The translations under genes were made by a program, and so were the position numbers. From positions 257,325 through 321,324 of the forward strand of contig NMRB01000269.1 of NCBI GenBank assembly GCA_002633025.1: a stretch of 64,000 nucleotides of DNA, in the 5' to 3' direction. Positions within the stretch are counted from its first letter, which is position 1; every line of letters begins with the position of its first letter. The notes under the pieces are model-generated. The model had not been told where the DNA came from. It did no database searches and worked only from the letters and a program-made list of their open reading frames with translations. Source of the stretch: Notospermus geniculatus. Its lineage: Eukaryota; Nemertea; Pilidiophora; Heteronemertea; Lineidae. Shown here piece after piece: positions 48,524-60,500 of the stretch.

Positions 48524-49660
48524 TATACCCCCGCCAACGAGTTGGTGGGGGTATACTGTTTTCAACTCGTCCGTGTGTGCGTGTGTTCGTGCGTTCGTTC
48601 GTTCGTTCGTGCGTTCGTTCGTTCGTTCGTTCGTTCGTTCGTTCGTTCGTTCGTTCGTGCGTGTGTGCGTTCACCTTTCGGTTTCCGCTCATTTAAGGGA
48701 GAACGACTGCAGGGATTGCTTTCGTTTCAACGTGGTACATTCATATTGACCATAGGAAGGTTCCTTTCGAAAATCGGACTCGTAGCGCATCCAATATGGC
48801 CGCCGTGGCTGCCGTCTTGATTTCGGTTTCCGCTCATTTAAGGGAGAACGACTGCAGGGATTGCTTTCGTTTTAACGTGGTAGATTCCTATTGACCATAG
48901 GAAGGTTCCTTTCGAAAATCGGACTCGTAGCGCATCCAATATGGCCGCCATGGCTGCCGTCTTGATTTCGGTTTCCGCTCATTTAAGGGAGAACGACTGC
49001 AAGGATTGCTTTCGTTTTAATGTGGTAGATTCCTATTGACCATAGGAAGGTTCCTTTAGAAAATCAGACTCCTAGCGGATCCAATATGGCCGCCTTGGCT
49101 GCCATCTTGATTTCGGTTTCCGCTCAATTAAGGCAAAACGACTGTAGGGATTGCTTTCATTAGCTCACCTGTGGTGAGCTCTTACGGTGTACCATTTTCT
49201 GTCATTGATCTCCACACACGTTCTTCAAGTGAAGGTCTTCTCTATAACCATACAATTACCAACAACCAAAATCAAAATTGCCACACTGCCAGTACAACAA
49301 CCATATTTCAGAGGTCCAGCTGGACCAAAAATAAGTGCAGCCAAAACAGGATCTCGATCAACTGCTGATGGAGTACAACACTCCAAATGACAGATATTCT
49401 TGGTCAAAAATAGGAAAAATAGTAGCCTGGCAGTGGCTGTATAAAAGGAGCCAACAGAATTTTATTTTACTCATTGGTGAAATTGGAGCCCTATATTTTG
49501 GCAAGGAACCTTTGTGTTACTAAAAACCACTCCCTGTGCTCATTCGCCCTTAAATGACATTTTCCCCAAAATTCTCCTGCCCATTTCATTATCACCTGCC
49601 CTCAATAACAAGTTTTCACCTGAGCCACGAGGACCGTTATGGCGCCACAGCGGGGGTATA
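48524..49660. mobile_element. 1.1-kb element with tatacccccgc ends and internal 145-bp repeats
   Basis: Ends atacccccgccaacgagttg and cagcgggggtata. It holds a TTCG microsatellite (48,590-48,660) and about three and a half direct repeats starting at 48,677, 48,822, 48,967 and 49,112, each with tttccgctcatttaagggag and ccaatatggccgcc. No conserved protein was recognised. A tagctcacctgtggtgagct palindrome at about 49,160 may mark another insertion. Confidence 0.7.
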
Positions 49661-50199
49661 ATTAGTGATTGCTCGCAATCACTGTATGTCTAGTTTGTCA
49701 TGATAATCGGCTCTGCTGTTAGAATGTTGACATAGATGATCAAATATTGAGCAAGCAGTTGTCGCTGTGTAACAGGGTCTTTGTCAATATCCGTAATCAT
49801 GGTATTAAGGGCAATTAACGCTCATTTATTTCTGCTATATGAACAAATAATGTGTAATTATCAAAACATCATGATCTAATGTTAGAGATAGGGTAGCCAG
49901 CTTGTTCAGTGTCTCCGATGTTTTGAATTCTACCTCATCAAACTCTTGAGAAATTTCTGTGCTGATGGTGATATACAGGAAGTCCTCGCCAGTACGGTCT
50001 TCAGGACAATATTATTGAGGCCCCCTTCTTGCACTGTGTGTATGATTGACTGTAAACGCATACCCAGTTCAAGATAAAAAGGTATGATTGACTGTAAACG
50101 CATACCCAGTTCAAGATAAAAAGTTAAAGTTCAGGGGCCGGTTGCACAAAAGTTGAAAAGATAAAAGTCTGTTAATTTAACTTTTTCTGTTAAAATTAC

Positions 50200-51081
50200 A
50201 GGGACATTTAGTTTTTATTTTATATTTTTATTTTTTTCTACTTTTCTCCACGGAAATAATGTTTTCTCCGCGGAAAATAATGTTTTCTCCGCGGAAATAA
50301 ACTTTTCTCCGCGGAAATAACTTTATTCCATGGAGAAAACTTTTCTCTGCGGAATTAAACTTTTCTCCACGAAAATAATGTTTTCTCCGCGGAAATAATG
50401 TTTTCTCCACGGAAATAATGTTTTCTCCGCGGAAATAACGTTTTCTCCGTGGAAATTAACTTTTCTCCGTGGAAATAACTTTATTCCGCAGAGAAAACTT
50501 TTCTCCGCGGAAAAAAACATTATTTCCGCGGAGAAAACATGTTTTCTCCGCGGAAATAATGTTTTTTCTGCGGAAATAATGTTCTCTCCGCGGAAATAAT
50601 GTTTTCTCCGCAGAAATAACTTTATTCCGCGGAGAAAAGTTTTCTCCGCGGAAGTAATGTTTTCTCCGCGGAAGTAATCCCGGAGAAAACATTATTTCCG
50701 CGGAGAAAACATTATTTCCGCGGAGAAAACTTTTCTCCGTGCAATAAACTTATTTCCGCGGAGAAAAGTTTATTTCAGCGGAATAAAGTTATTTCCGCGG
50801 AGAAAACATTATTTCCGCGGAGAAAACATTATTTCCGCGGAGAAAACATTATTTCCGCGGAGAAAAGTTTAATTCCGTGAGAAAAGTTTTCTCTGTGGAA
50901 TAAAGTTATTTCCGCTGAGAAACGTTTATTTCCGCGGAGAAAAGTTTTCTCCGCGGAGTAAAGTTATTTCCGTGGAGAAAAGTTTATTTCCGCGGAGAAA
51001 ACATTATTTCCGCGGAGAAAACATTATTTCCGCAGAGAAAAGGAAAAAAAATAAAAGTATAAAATAAAACTAAATGTCCCT
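50200..51081. repeat. Foldback array of self-complementary CCGCGG units
   Basis: About 45 variants of ttttctccgcggaaataat in one orientation on the left and the reverse on the right; 23 exact CCGCGG sites were counted by eye. The flanks are inverted repeats too: agggacatttagtttttat on the left and ataaaactaaatgtccct on the right. So the whole 0.88 kb is one inverted-repeat unit. Frames are open over parts of it only because of the short periodic unit. Confidence 0.9.
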
Positions 51082-51225
51082 TATGGGCCGCCGTACATTA
51101 TAGTGTCTTGACATGTTGGTCAATAGTTTAGCACACCTGTGCTTTATTACTAGTCTTGTATCTGCACTTATCTGAATAAAACAGCAATAAAAGATAACAT
51201 TTTACAGTTTAAGTGTGTGTTCTTA

Positions 51226-52290
51226 AAAAATGCCATCCATTCGCGAGTTGTTCGCGTGCGCTCATGCGCGACGAATGAAAAATTGTAAATTGTCTTTACC
51301 TCTTCCACTAAAAAATGTCATCCGTTCGCGAGTTGTTCGCGTGCGCTCATGCGCGACGAATGAAAAATTGTAAATTGTCTTTACCTCTTCCACTAAAAAA
51401 TGTCATCCGTTCGCGAGTTGTTCGCGTGCGCTCATGCGCGACGAATGAAAAATTGTAAATTGTCTTTACCTCTTCCACTAAAAAATGTCATCCGTTCGCG
51501 AGTTGTTCGCGTGCGCTCATGCGCGACGAATGAAAAATTGTAAATTGTCTTTACCTCTTCCACTAAAAAATGTCATCCGTTCGCGAGTTGTTCGCGTGCG
51601 CTCATGCGCGACGAATGAAAAATTGTAAATTGTCTTTACCTCTTCCACTAAAAAATGTCATCCGTTCGCGAGTTGTTCGCGTGCGCTCATGCGCGACGAA
51701 TGAAAAATTGTAAATTTGTCTTTACCACTTCCACTAAAAAATGTCATCCGTTCGCGAGTTGTTCGCGTGCGCTCATGCGCGACGAATGAAAAATTGTAAA
51801 TTTGTCTTTACCTCTTCCACTAAAAAATGTCATCCGTTCGCGAGTGGTTCGCGTGCGCTCATGCGCGACGAATGAAAAATTGTAAATTTGTCTTTACCTC
51901 TTCCATTAAAAAATGTCATCCGTTTGCGAGTTGTTCGCGTGCGCTCATGCGTGACGAATGAAAAATTGTAAATTTGTCTTTACCTCTTCCATTAAAAAAT
52001 GTCATCCGTTTGCGAGTTATTCGCGTGCGCTCATGCACGACGAATGGGAAATTAAATTTTGAATTTTTCATTCGTCGTGCATGAGCGCACGCGAATAACT
52101 CGCGAACAGATGACATTTTTAGTAGGAGGGGAAAAAGACCACCTAAGTTTGGAATTTTTCATTCGTCGCGCATGAGCGCACGCGAATAACTCGCGAATAG
52201 ATGAAATTTTTTAGTAGAAGACAATGCTTTAATTTGCAAATTTTTCATTCATCGTGCATGACCGCACACGAATAACTTGCGAACACATAC
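51226..52290. repeat. 85-bp satellite-like array with inverted terminal copies
   Basis: Ten direct copies of an 85-86-bp unit (atgtcatccgttcgcgagtt, gttcgcgtgcgctcatgcgc, gacgaatgaaaaattgtaaa) run from 51,226 to about 52,050. Three diverged copies in opposite orientation follow, to 52,290. The first six direct copies are nearly identical. Confidence 0.92.
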
Positions 52291-52381
52291 CAACTTCTTT
52301 TAAGGAATAACTAGAAGACACGATATGAATTCATGGCATTTATTCCGTTAATATTCCATTTCCACAATCTCTATGAATATA

Positions 52382-52614
52382 CTTGTAAAGCAAGATAATT
52401 TCGCGGCTGGAAATTTTTGCGGATCAGGAATTATAGACATATTTGCGGCAGGATATTTTCGCGACTCTCTGCCATTTTTTCAGTCTTTTTTTTCGCGAAC
52501 CATATTTATCACTTGCGTGTATTTATATTAGCGACAGGAAATTTTCGCGACTCATACACTCTCGCAAAATTCGCGAAAATTTCCTGCACGCGAAATTTTC
52601 CTGCTTTACAGTAA
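52382..52614. mobile_element. MITE with tactgtaaag ends (family B), copy 2, opposite orientation
   Basis: Reverse complement of the element at 38,086-38,317 over nearly its full length. Its right end gaaattttcctgctttacag is better preserved than its left end (cttgtaaagcaagataattt). Confidence 0.87.
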
Positions 52615-53227
52615 TTCCACTTGCATCACTGTCAAATAGTGTCAATTTGGCATTCAAGCCAATACAAGCTTAGTAGATTTCAACTTTGCCATTCAAGCCA
52701 ATACAAGCTTAGTAGATTTCAACTTCCAAGTTGACATAGGAAATGAGTGGTATGAATGAAGTTTAGTAAATGCTTTTACTCCAGATTTGTATAGCATTTT
52801 TACAGCAGAAGTGAAGTAAAAGCTTTTACTAGTGTTCACTCACACTACTGATGGCCTTCTATCTAAGGTACCGGTATAAAAAATTTACAAACCATATGGA
52901 CGTAATATAACAGTTAAGCAAATACAAAGAATCGGACGGAATCAATTAAAAGCATGGTCATGATGAAGAACGGAGTAAATATAGTCTAAGAATCCATCCA
53001 CACGATTTTCTTGCCGCAGACACTCGAAAGCATTGTTTGTTTCCGCTGTGTTGGTCGTGGGCAAAGGATGCGACATCGTGTGGCACGAAAATCGCGTGAA
53101 TGGATTCTTAGCCTTACATGTGTGAAAACCTATTCCTCTATTGAAGAATAATGTGTGGTTTTCCTGGCAAGTTTGGTTCAAGAGGATTAAATGAATATAC
53201 AACACTAATTGGCTAGGATTACTAGAA

Positions 53228-53430
53228 TACTGTAAACCGTGTAATTTTTGCGTGTTTTATTTTCGCGATTTTCACACTCGAGGGTCAGAACGCAAATATA
53301 AATTGCGCAAAAATCATTGCTTCTTAAAACTTTTTGAAGCTGAAGGGTTCCAATCGTGAAAAATTCTTCTTCACAAATTCATAGACCCCAAAAATCGCAA
53401 ACATTAAGTGCCGTGAAAAAGTTTACAGTA
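53228..53430. mobile_element. Related MITE with tactgtaaac ends
   Basis: Ends tactgtaaaccgtgtaattt and gtgaaaaagtttacagta. The interior has cgcgatttt and aatcgcaaa arms. Same terminal six to eight bases as family B but a different interior. Confidence 0.75.
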
Positions 53431-53576
53431 TCTGTGGATGTGTCCAAGGACATCCACTAAACATATGCATAGTTTTGTTCTCAATGCCATCTTTAGCCTA
53501 AAAGGCACAAACTAATCTGGACAGGATTTAATGTTGGACGGTGGAGAACAAACATCAGCATGATCGATCACACAGT

Positions 53577-54028
53577 TGTGACCCGATCTGGGAAAACCAG
53601 GCCCACGTCTCCCACAAGGAAATGGTTAATGGTTACAGCAATGGTTACCCCACAAAGGCTGAAATCAATTCAGCTGTTAGAGTAACAAAGAGAGGCTATT
53701 CTTCAGCAACGAGTTGATGACCTAAAGGGCGGCGCAAATGTGCGACTAAAATGGGGGCGACTACCAATGCGACTACTATGTCGCATGCGACAATTACCTT
53801 AGAGGTCGATCAGTGATGTCATCCACGACATCACTGATCTTCCAAGGAAGCATTTGTTGCAAACGAGTCAACAAAAACTAAAAATATGTTCAGTCGCTGC
53901 TGTGGTCGCAAGGCCGGTCGCCTAGAAAATCGCTCGAAAAATCGCAAGTGTGCGCCACCCTTAACAGGGTAGTCAAGGACCTTGTCACTGCCTGGGGACT
54001 TGGGCCTGGTTTTCACAAACTGGGTCAG
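53577..54028. mobile_element. Outer MITE with tgacccgatctgggaaaac ends
   Basis: The left end tgacccgatctgggaaaacc pairs with the right end ggcctggttttcacaaactg, then ggtca. An inner element occupies 53,726-53,961. A related end is at 57,265 (gtgatctgggctgggaaaac). Confidence 0.72.
53726..53961. mobile_element. Inner MITE with TAA target duplication
   Basis: Inverted ends agggcggcgcaaatgtgcga and tcgcaagtgtgcgccaccct. TAA on both sides (53,723-53,725 and 53,962-53,964). A 3-bp TWA duplication is typical of PIF/Harbinger-type elements, so that class is the best guess. The centre is a gtgatgtc/gacatcac palindrome. Confidence 0.8.
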
Positions 54029-54315
54029 TTACAAACATGGTAGTAATGGCACAACAGAACATCTCGGCCATGTGGCCAAGCTAAGAATCGAATTGGACCG
54101 AAACTTGGTGTCATAGGTCATCTGTACCAAGTTTCAGATCAATAGCCCCAGCGGTTACGAAAAGTGCCCTGCTAACAGACTATGACGAACACAGGCATCA
54201 CGTCATGACTATAGCTCACAGGTGAACTAAAAACCAACACAATAATCCCGATAAAATATGCAGGAGGTTTAACAAGATACTGGTAGCACCTCCGTCATGA
54301 TCATATCAAAAGTAC

Positions 54316-54440
54316 CACTGTCAGGACTTTGATTCAAAGATATCAACAGCCTGCTGTGTGGTCAGCAATGCTGACCATCACCAACAGAAGAAGCTGGACC
54401 CCAGCAATGCCAACCTCTGTGACCTCACAACTGCGATTTT
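54316..54440. repeat. Dispersed repeat shared with 15,068
   Basis: Second copy of the approximately 120-bp segment, with a different stretch between ctggacc and aactgcgattttgg. It lies just beyond the ELMOD3 stop codon and may be part of its 3' flank. Confidence 0.65.
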
Positions 54441-54559
54441 GGAAAATTTGACTAGGACAGCCAGTCAAGAGACAGAATGGGAACACACCTATTACACTAT
54501 CACATGTACAACATTAACATTCAATTCACAACCACTTTCTAAAAGTTCAGGTCACACAA

Positions 54560-57500
54560 TCAAACGAGGTCGCCATCATCTTTCTTGACCTTGATCTTAG
54601 CTCCCATATCGCACACTCCAGCGAACTGCAAGACATTCCCATCCTCGAGAATCGCCGTTTTCCCCGATCCGTGATCCGTGAGATACGTCTCAAGATTCTT
54701 CAAGACACCCTTTGGATTCTTCTTCACAAACGTTTCAACATCTGAAAAGAAGGAAGATGGACACTTGATCCCTGATCTGTGAATTGTGGCAGGAACTGAG
54801 CCAGTCTCCACCAAGAGGAAACCTATTTATAAAGGTGTTCCTTAAAGATAATGTATCACGGGTATTTTCGCGGGCCACGAAATTCATTGTTTATTTACAT
54901 TTTGTTTGTTTATGTCCAAGCTTTCTTTGTGTTATGAGTAATTTGTTGGTGGCATGCCCCTCTAGAAATTCTGTTGATTCCAAAAGTATTCATTGTGATG
55001 GGTTGGCATGTCCCAAAAGTCCCAAATAACATAATGTAAACATCCATGTTTACAAACATTAAATGTAAACAATGAAGTCGTGATATATTATCTTTAATAT
55101 GAAAGTTTTCTCGTGCGAGTTGATTCTCAATCGCCAATAGACAAATCCCAAATTGAGGTAAACGAGAAAGATCTGCACGCTTCCGCCGAAATCGCAAAAA
55201 CAACCTCGGTCTGAAACTGAATGACGTGACCCAGAGAACCCCACGACAGTGACTTCGACGACGTTGCGTCAAAGTCGACCATTGCTGAATCATGGATTGG
55301 GTCACGTCAGGTGGTTTCAAATCGAGGTTGCGGTTGTGATTTCAGCAGAAGTGCGCAGGTCTGCAAATTCGAGAATCGTCTATTTAAATGTTGGTTTCCG
55401 AAGGACTTCTACCAAGATCAATAACCCTATCCTCCCATAGCAGGGCTTGATTAGTCTCGCTCCTCTTCATACACTCACACACAAAGTGTGACAAGGAGCG
55501 AGGTAAAAACCCCTGCAGTGGGAGGATGAATGACACTGGCTGCCTGCAGTTTTTACAGAGGAGATGCCAACAGAAAGCCAACTTGTTTGAGAGAACCCAC
55601 ACATAGTGCGGTGTCTGATGAGGTTATTCACTCACCTTTTATAACATATCCCGAATCCCTGATCGTCTTGTGTTGCGACTTCCAAATCTGATACAAGTGT
55701 AAGAAGCAGCCGGCGTAGATATCGTTAAAGACACTCATCACAGTTTGACGTTTATTGCACTCCCTGCAAAGAATGGACAGGCATCATGAGTCGGAGGTAT
55801 CGAGGTGGAATCCCACCAGCATCTGGCTGTCAGAGCTGCAGCGAGACCTTGGGCTTAGAACCCCATCTTATATCACTCTCAGCTTGGGAATGACTGAGTT
55901 ACCAGTATCAACTGAGAGTAGACAAGCAGCCAGAGATGTTTCCATTCAAACGTAGGCTAGTATCCTGAACAGATGAGCAAGTGCTTTCACAGCACAAATG
56001 TATCAGAATGGCTGTGGTATAAATGTATTGGACACTGCTGTACAAATCTTAAACAAATGGACACGGCAGTACAAATGTATAGCGGTTCTTAACTGACGTC
56101 ACATGACTGCAAAGAATCAGCCATGCTGGCCATCAAATGGCCGATGATAACATCAAAACTGTCACGTCATGACATTTGATGTCAGGATCTGTGTGTTGAT
56201 GCTGTGTTGCTTGACATTTTGACGGCCAATTTGGCAAGGAAAGGAAATGTGACGTCATGTGAAGAACCTCTATTGGGTATTGCTGGGATGTAAATGGACT
56301 GACATAAAATAATCAAAAGAGTCTTACTTGTTTAATGAATCATCCCTGAGACACTGCAGAGCAATGCTGGTCATATTAATGCTTGTCACACAGAAAGGGA
56401 AATTCTGCGTCTCGTGGAGTGACAGTTTGTAGATGTCTCTCGCTAACGGCGATGTCTTTTCATTTGTCACCAAGTAGAGAACATTCAGTAGGCCTAGCAG
56501 GCCTGCTGCTCTCAGATCAGTGGAGGGGTCGGTACCTGCAAAGGAAAATGTAGCACATTCAGTTCATGGCAATTATAAAGGTTGCTCGTTGGAAACTCTA
56601 ATGTAGAGCGGCACCATTACACCACTAGAGCCTTTCTAATCTTCCTTTGGCTATTTTCCTGAAATATTCCGTAGTCAACAGATGAACGCGTTGAGTGCTA
56701 TCACCAGAAAGATGAACGCGTTGAGTGCTATCACCAGAATGACAACTATTCTTCACACACCTTGGAATCCCACAAGTTCCCAATGATCTCCATATCGCTG
56801 GCAATCAAACTTGGATCCCGTCAACTTCTTGTATATCGTCTGCAGAATTTGAAAATGCTGCTCTTCTCGGTTGTCGAATGCACATGCAGCAATGAGGAAT
56901 ACCTTCTCTCTCTCTGATAGTAGATTCTTCTGTAACTTTGGTGGTCCGAACATCATGTGTTTGAATGAACCCCAAGCACCACGGTGAACAGACGGACGGA
57001 TGAGAGGCTGGAAGGAGAAGTTGATGAAGATCAGATTGTGAAGATGCTGTAAGCTGTATCTGACAACCGGGAAATATTTCCAATCTTCAGGAAGTAGAAG
57101 GTAGGAGATATTTAGCGAATACGCCTTTGCCGCATACTTTGTTTTTGTCTGCCTCACAACAGGTCACCTTGTAGGTTTGACAATCTCACTTAGGAATCCA
57201 GAAACAGGCTTTCTTGTAAATTAACAAACAATCACACTTGGGAATGCAAAAAGAGGGGAGGGGTATGTGTGATCTGGGCTGGGAAAACCAGGCACAAGTC
57301 TCCAGTCAGTGACAAGTGAATTCCCTTGACTACCCAATAGGTAATGAACCCATTGCTGAAGGAAAGTCTCTTTTCTATAGTGAGAGCTCAAATCACTGCT
57401 TCTGTCTGTACCATTTCCCCCAGGGGAATTGCAATTGGTTTCCTGAAATCAGGCCTACCTTGTATCTTGACATATCAGTATTGTTGAGGTAATCAAAGGC

Positions 57501-60500
57501 TTCCTCATATGTGATGGACGGTGTTGTTTTAACATTGGCAGCAGTGATCCCTGAAATAACAAGGGGGGGGGGGGTAAATATAGTTTTCTGTGTTGAGGGG
57601 TGCCCAGTGTGATGACTTGGCAGTGTCATTGTTCCAGGTCCAACACACTGTTCAATGACCTCAACTTCAGATGGACTAACACTGTTCTTTGTTTAAATTG
57701 TGCGTGGCGTCAGGTCAAGTGGACACCAACTGCCACTGGGTATAAAAATTATGCCTCCGAAATCTCTTGCTTGCGATTCCGCACCACCCCTTGCGAGGCA
57801 GTGTGCCAGTACAGCAAAGGCCCTTTTTAATCAGATAATGGTCTCAGCTGCTCATGTAGGAAACATGGCACCATCATTTCCATGGTGTGGTGGCAAATAT
57901 ATTTGTACACAACTCACACTCATATCAGCAAATTTATCAAAATTTCTACACCCAATGTCTTCATATACCTCTAAGAAAGATTCTTATGAAGCAACTTCAC
58001 AAAATAATTGACTGGTTTAATTTATAACTCAACTTTTTTCAACTGCTCTCAATTTGACTAATGTGCTGACATCTTGTGGACAAATGACATACTACTGACA
58101 AGTTCCCCAAAATAGTTGAACGAATCAACACAGTGAGGCGCACTGGTTGCTAACTAGGTCAATTAGGATTAGAAGTCAGGGTTAGCCATCACAAACACAC
58201 TTATAACAATATTAAGCCAGGTTTTATCCCTGGAGGATGTAACATGGCAGCCTCATTCCTCAAGTTGGGACACATCTTCAGCAAGCAGATAGTTGTTACT
58301 ACTAGATTAGTGGTTAGCCAGACTACGTCACAGGAGCCCAGAGACACAACAAACACACTGTTTAGAACAAGCTATAGTCTAGTGTAGATGTATCCTTCAG
58401 ATAGCTAAGTAGAGAGGTTGACGACAGTACCTGTAAAGTGCCAACAGCGACCTTTGCTCACACTTCATTCACAACAACAATTTTCAACATCAGCAAGGAA
58501 AATGCAGAGGCCTCAGGCGTACAGTGAGCAGGCGAAACTTACAAAAGAAGGAAGGGCAACTATAGAGGCTCTTCATTGACGTCACAATGGTCACGTGACT
58601 GCAAAGAATCCGCCATGTTGGCCATCAAATGGTCGGTGATGACATCAAAACTATCACGACACGTCATGACATTTTGACGTCACGATCTGTGTGTTGACGC
58701 TGTGTTCATGCTGTGATGTCGCTCGACATTTCGACGGCCAATATGGCGGCATTGTGTCATCATGGAAATGCGACGTCAGATGGAGAACCTCTAAAAAGCA
58801 GTTAACAAAGGAAGCAGAGGTTAACAGGACTACATCTAATGGACGAAACATGCTTTTTACCCTCAACACTGTCATCATCACTGTCCTCAACATCCAACGC
58901 TGTGAAGAAAACAGTGCAGATGTAACAAAAGTCGGGAGAGTGCAAAATAAGCCAATTGGATTGAATTTAAAGAAGTGAACTGAAGATATATGAATGATCA
59001 ATGCTAGATAACAGAACATGAATGCTTGATATCGAAAATCTATATGACTGTGATGGCTGAAGAAGGGATCACCTCAACTGAACTGTCATCCTCCCATAGC
59101 AGGGCTTTGGTCTCGCTCCTCTTCATACACTCACACTGATGGATGAAGAGGAGCGAGGTAAAAACCCCTGCTGTGGGAGGATGCTGAAGGTGGTCTCATC
59201 ATGGGGTCGGGTGAATGGATTTGACAGTCAGTCATCTGTCCAGCGATATTTCATCTTTTATCACTCCATGTAGCAGCTCTGAATCTCGAACTCTTTCCTT
59301 CCTTCCTCTGGTAATATGGAGCATAATGTGCTGAAGTTTCAGTTATGAAGTGAAGTTTTATAGATGCTTACCTGGGGTGATGGTCTGCACGGTGTCCCAC
59401 TCAGCCTTTGCTGCCAGGAGGGCTTGTGATGTAACATTTGCTGGAAGGAAAACACTCAAATTTCACAAACTAAACAAGCTCCAGTATGCAGAGTGAAACT
59501 CAACTTGGCTGTCACAGTCAATGTCTCCAATGGAAAAGGCACAGCTTTGTTTCAGCAGTTGGCCACGATTCGACAGTCAACGACATGCTGGGTTTTTGGA
59601 GAATGACATCAAAGCAGACAAGCCTCTGGTGACATAAGTCATACTGTCGTGTTGTGGTGAAGATATGTCATGTCATCACCCTTTCAACTTTAACTTGAGA
59701 TTGTACTATGAATGTCAATAATTAAAATTGAAGGGGAACATTATAACTACACTCACTTGTAGCATTGAGGGAATAATCCTGACTTCTTTCATTAGGATCC
59801 ACCACAGAACCATTAACGTGAACCAAAGGAGGCTGCTGAAAGAAAGACCATCTGTGTTATCAACAATTGCAGAATCTTCCATCTGAATGAACATACGGAA
59901 GACCGACTATCTATCAACAATGCTCAGAAAGTGAAGGAAGCTACACACTCACCCCTTTAGCATCAGAATTCAGCTGTGTAATCTCTTTAGCATCAGAATT
60001 CAGCTGTGTAATCTCTTTGCCAGCAGTCATGGGTCTTGCATCTCCGTTTGCACCAACATTGAGACCAGCAGCAGGGGTGTAAGAAGGACTCTCTCCAACG
60101 ATCTCCTTTCTCTCTATCACTACACTTGTGTTTGTCTCAGTATAGAAGACACCTTTGTCTCCTTGTCCACCATTTGAATGGACTTGACTCTTTTCCTGAC
60201 TGGTTATAGACTTTCCTTCAGTAACCGTTACTTTATCATAGAAAGTGCTTTTACTTTGTAACTGTCCAGAAACAGTCCCAGAGGTGTAAAATGTACTTTT
60301 TCCGCCTACAGGACTTGGGATGCTGGCAACTTTGTTCGGACTAGCGGCCGACGCAGAATTGGACGGAAAATCTCCAACGTCAAAATCATCATCGAAGTCA
60401 TCTTCTTTCTGAAATAAGGAGAGAAGAATTTATTCAGGCCATTAACGACTCCACACTTGTTATATGGTGTTGATTCCATCCCATGTCTTGATACTGCCAC

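Noticed and set aside
48429-48820. Open frames rich in RSFV repeats
   Set aside because: Translation of the TTCG microsatellite inside a repeat element.
50228-50692. Minus-strand open frames with repeated FRGE / AEKTLFPR-type motifs
   Set aside because: They are produced by the periodic palindromic DNA unit of the foldback array, stop often, and show no protein family.
51226-52290. CRISPR-like array
   Set aside because: The repeated unit has no unique spacers, part of the array is inverted, and the genome is eukaryotic; it is a satellite-type repeat.
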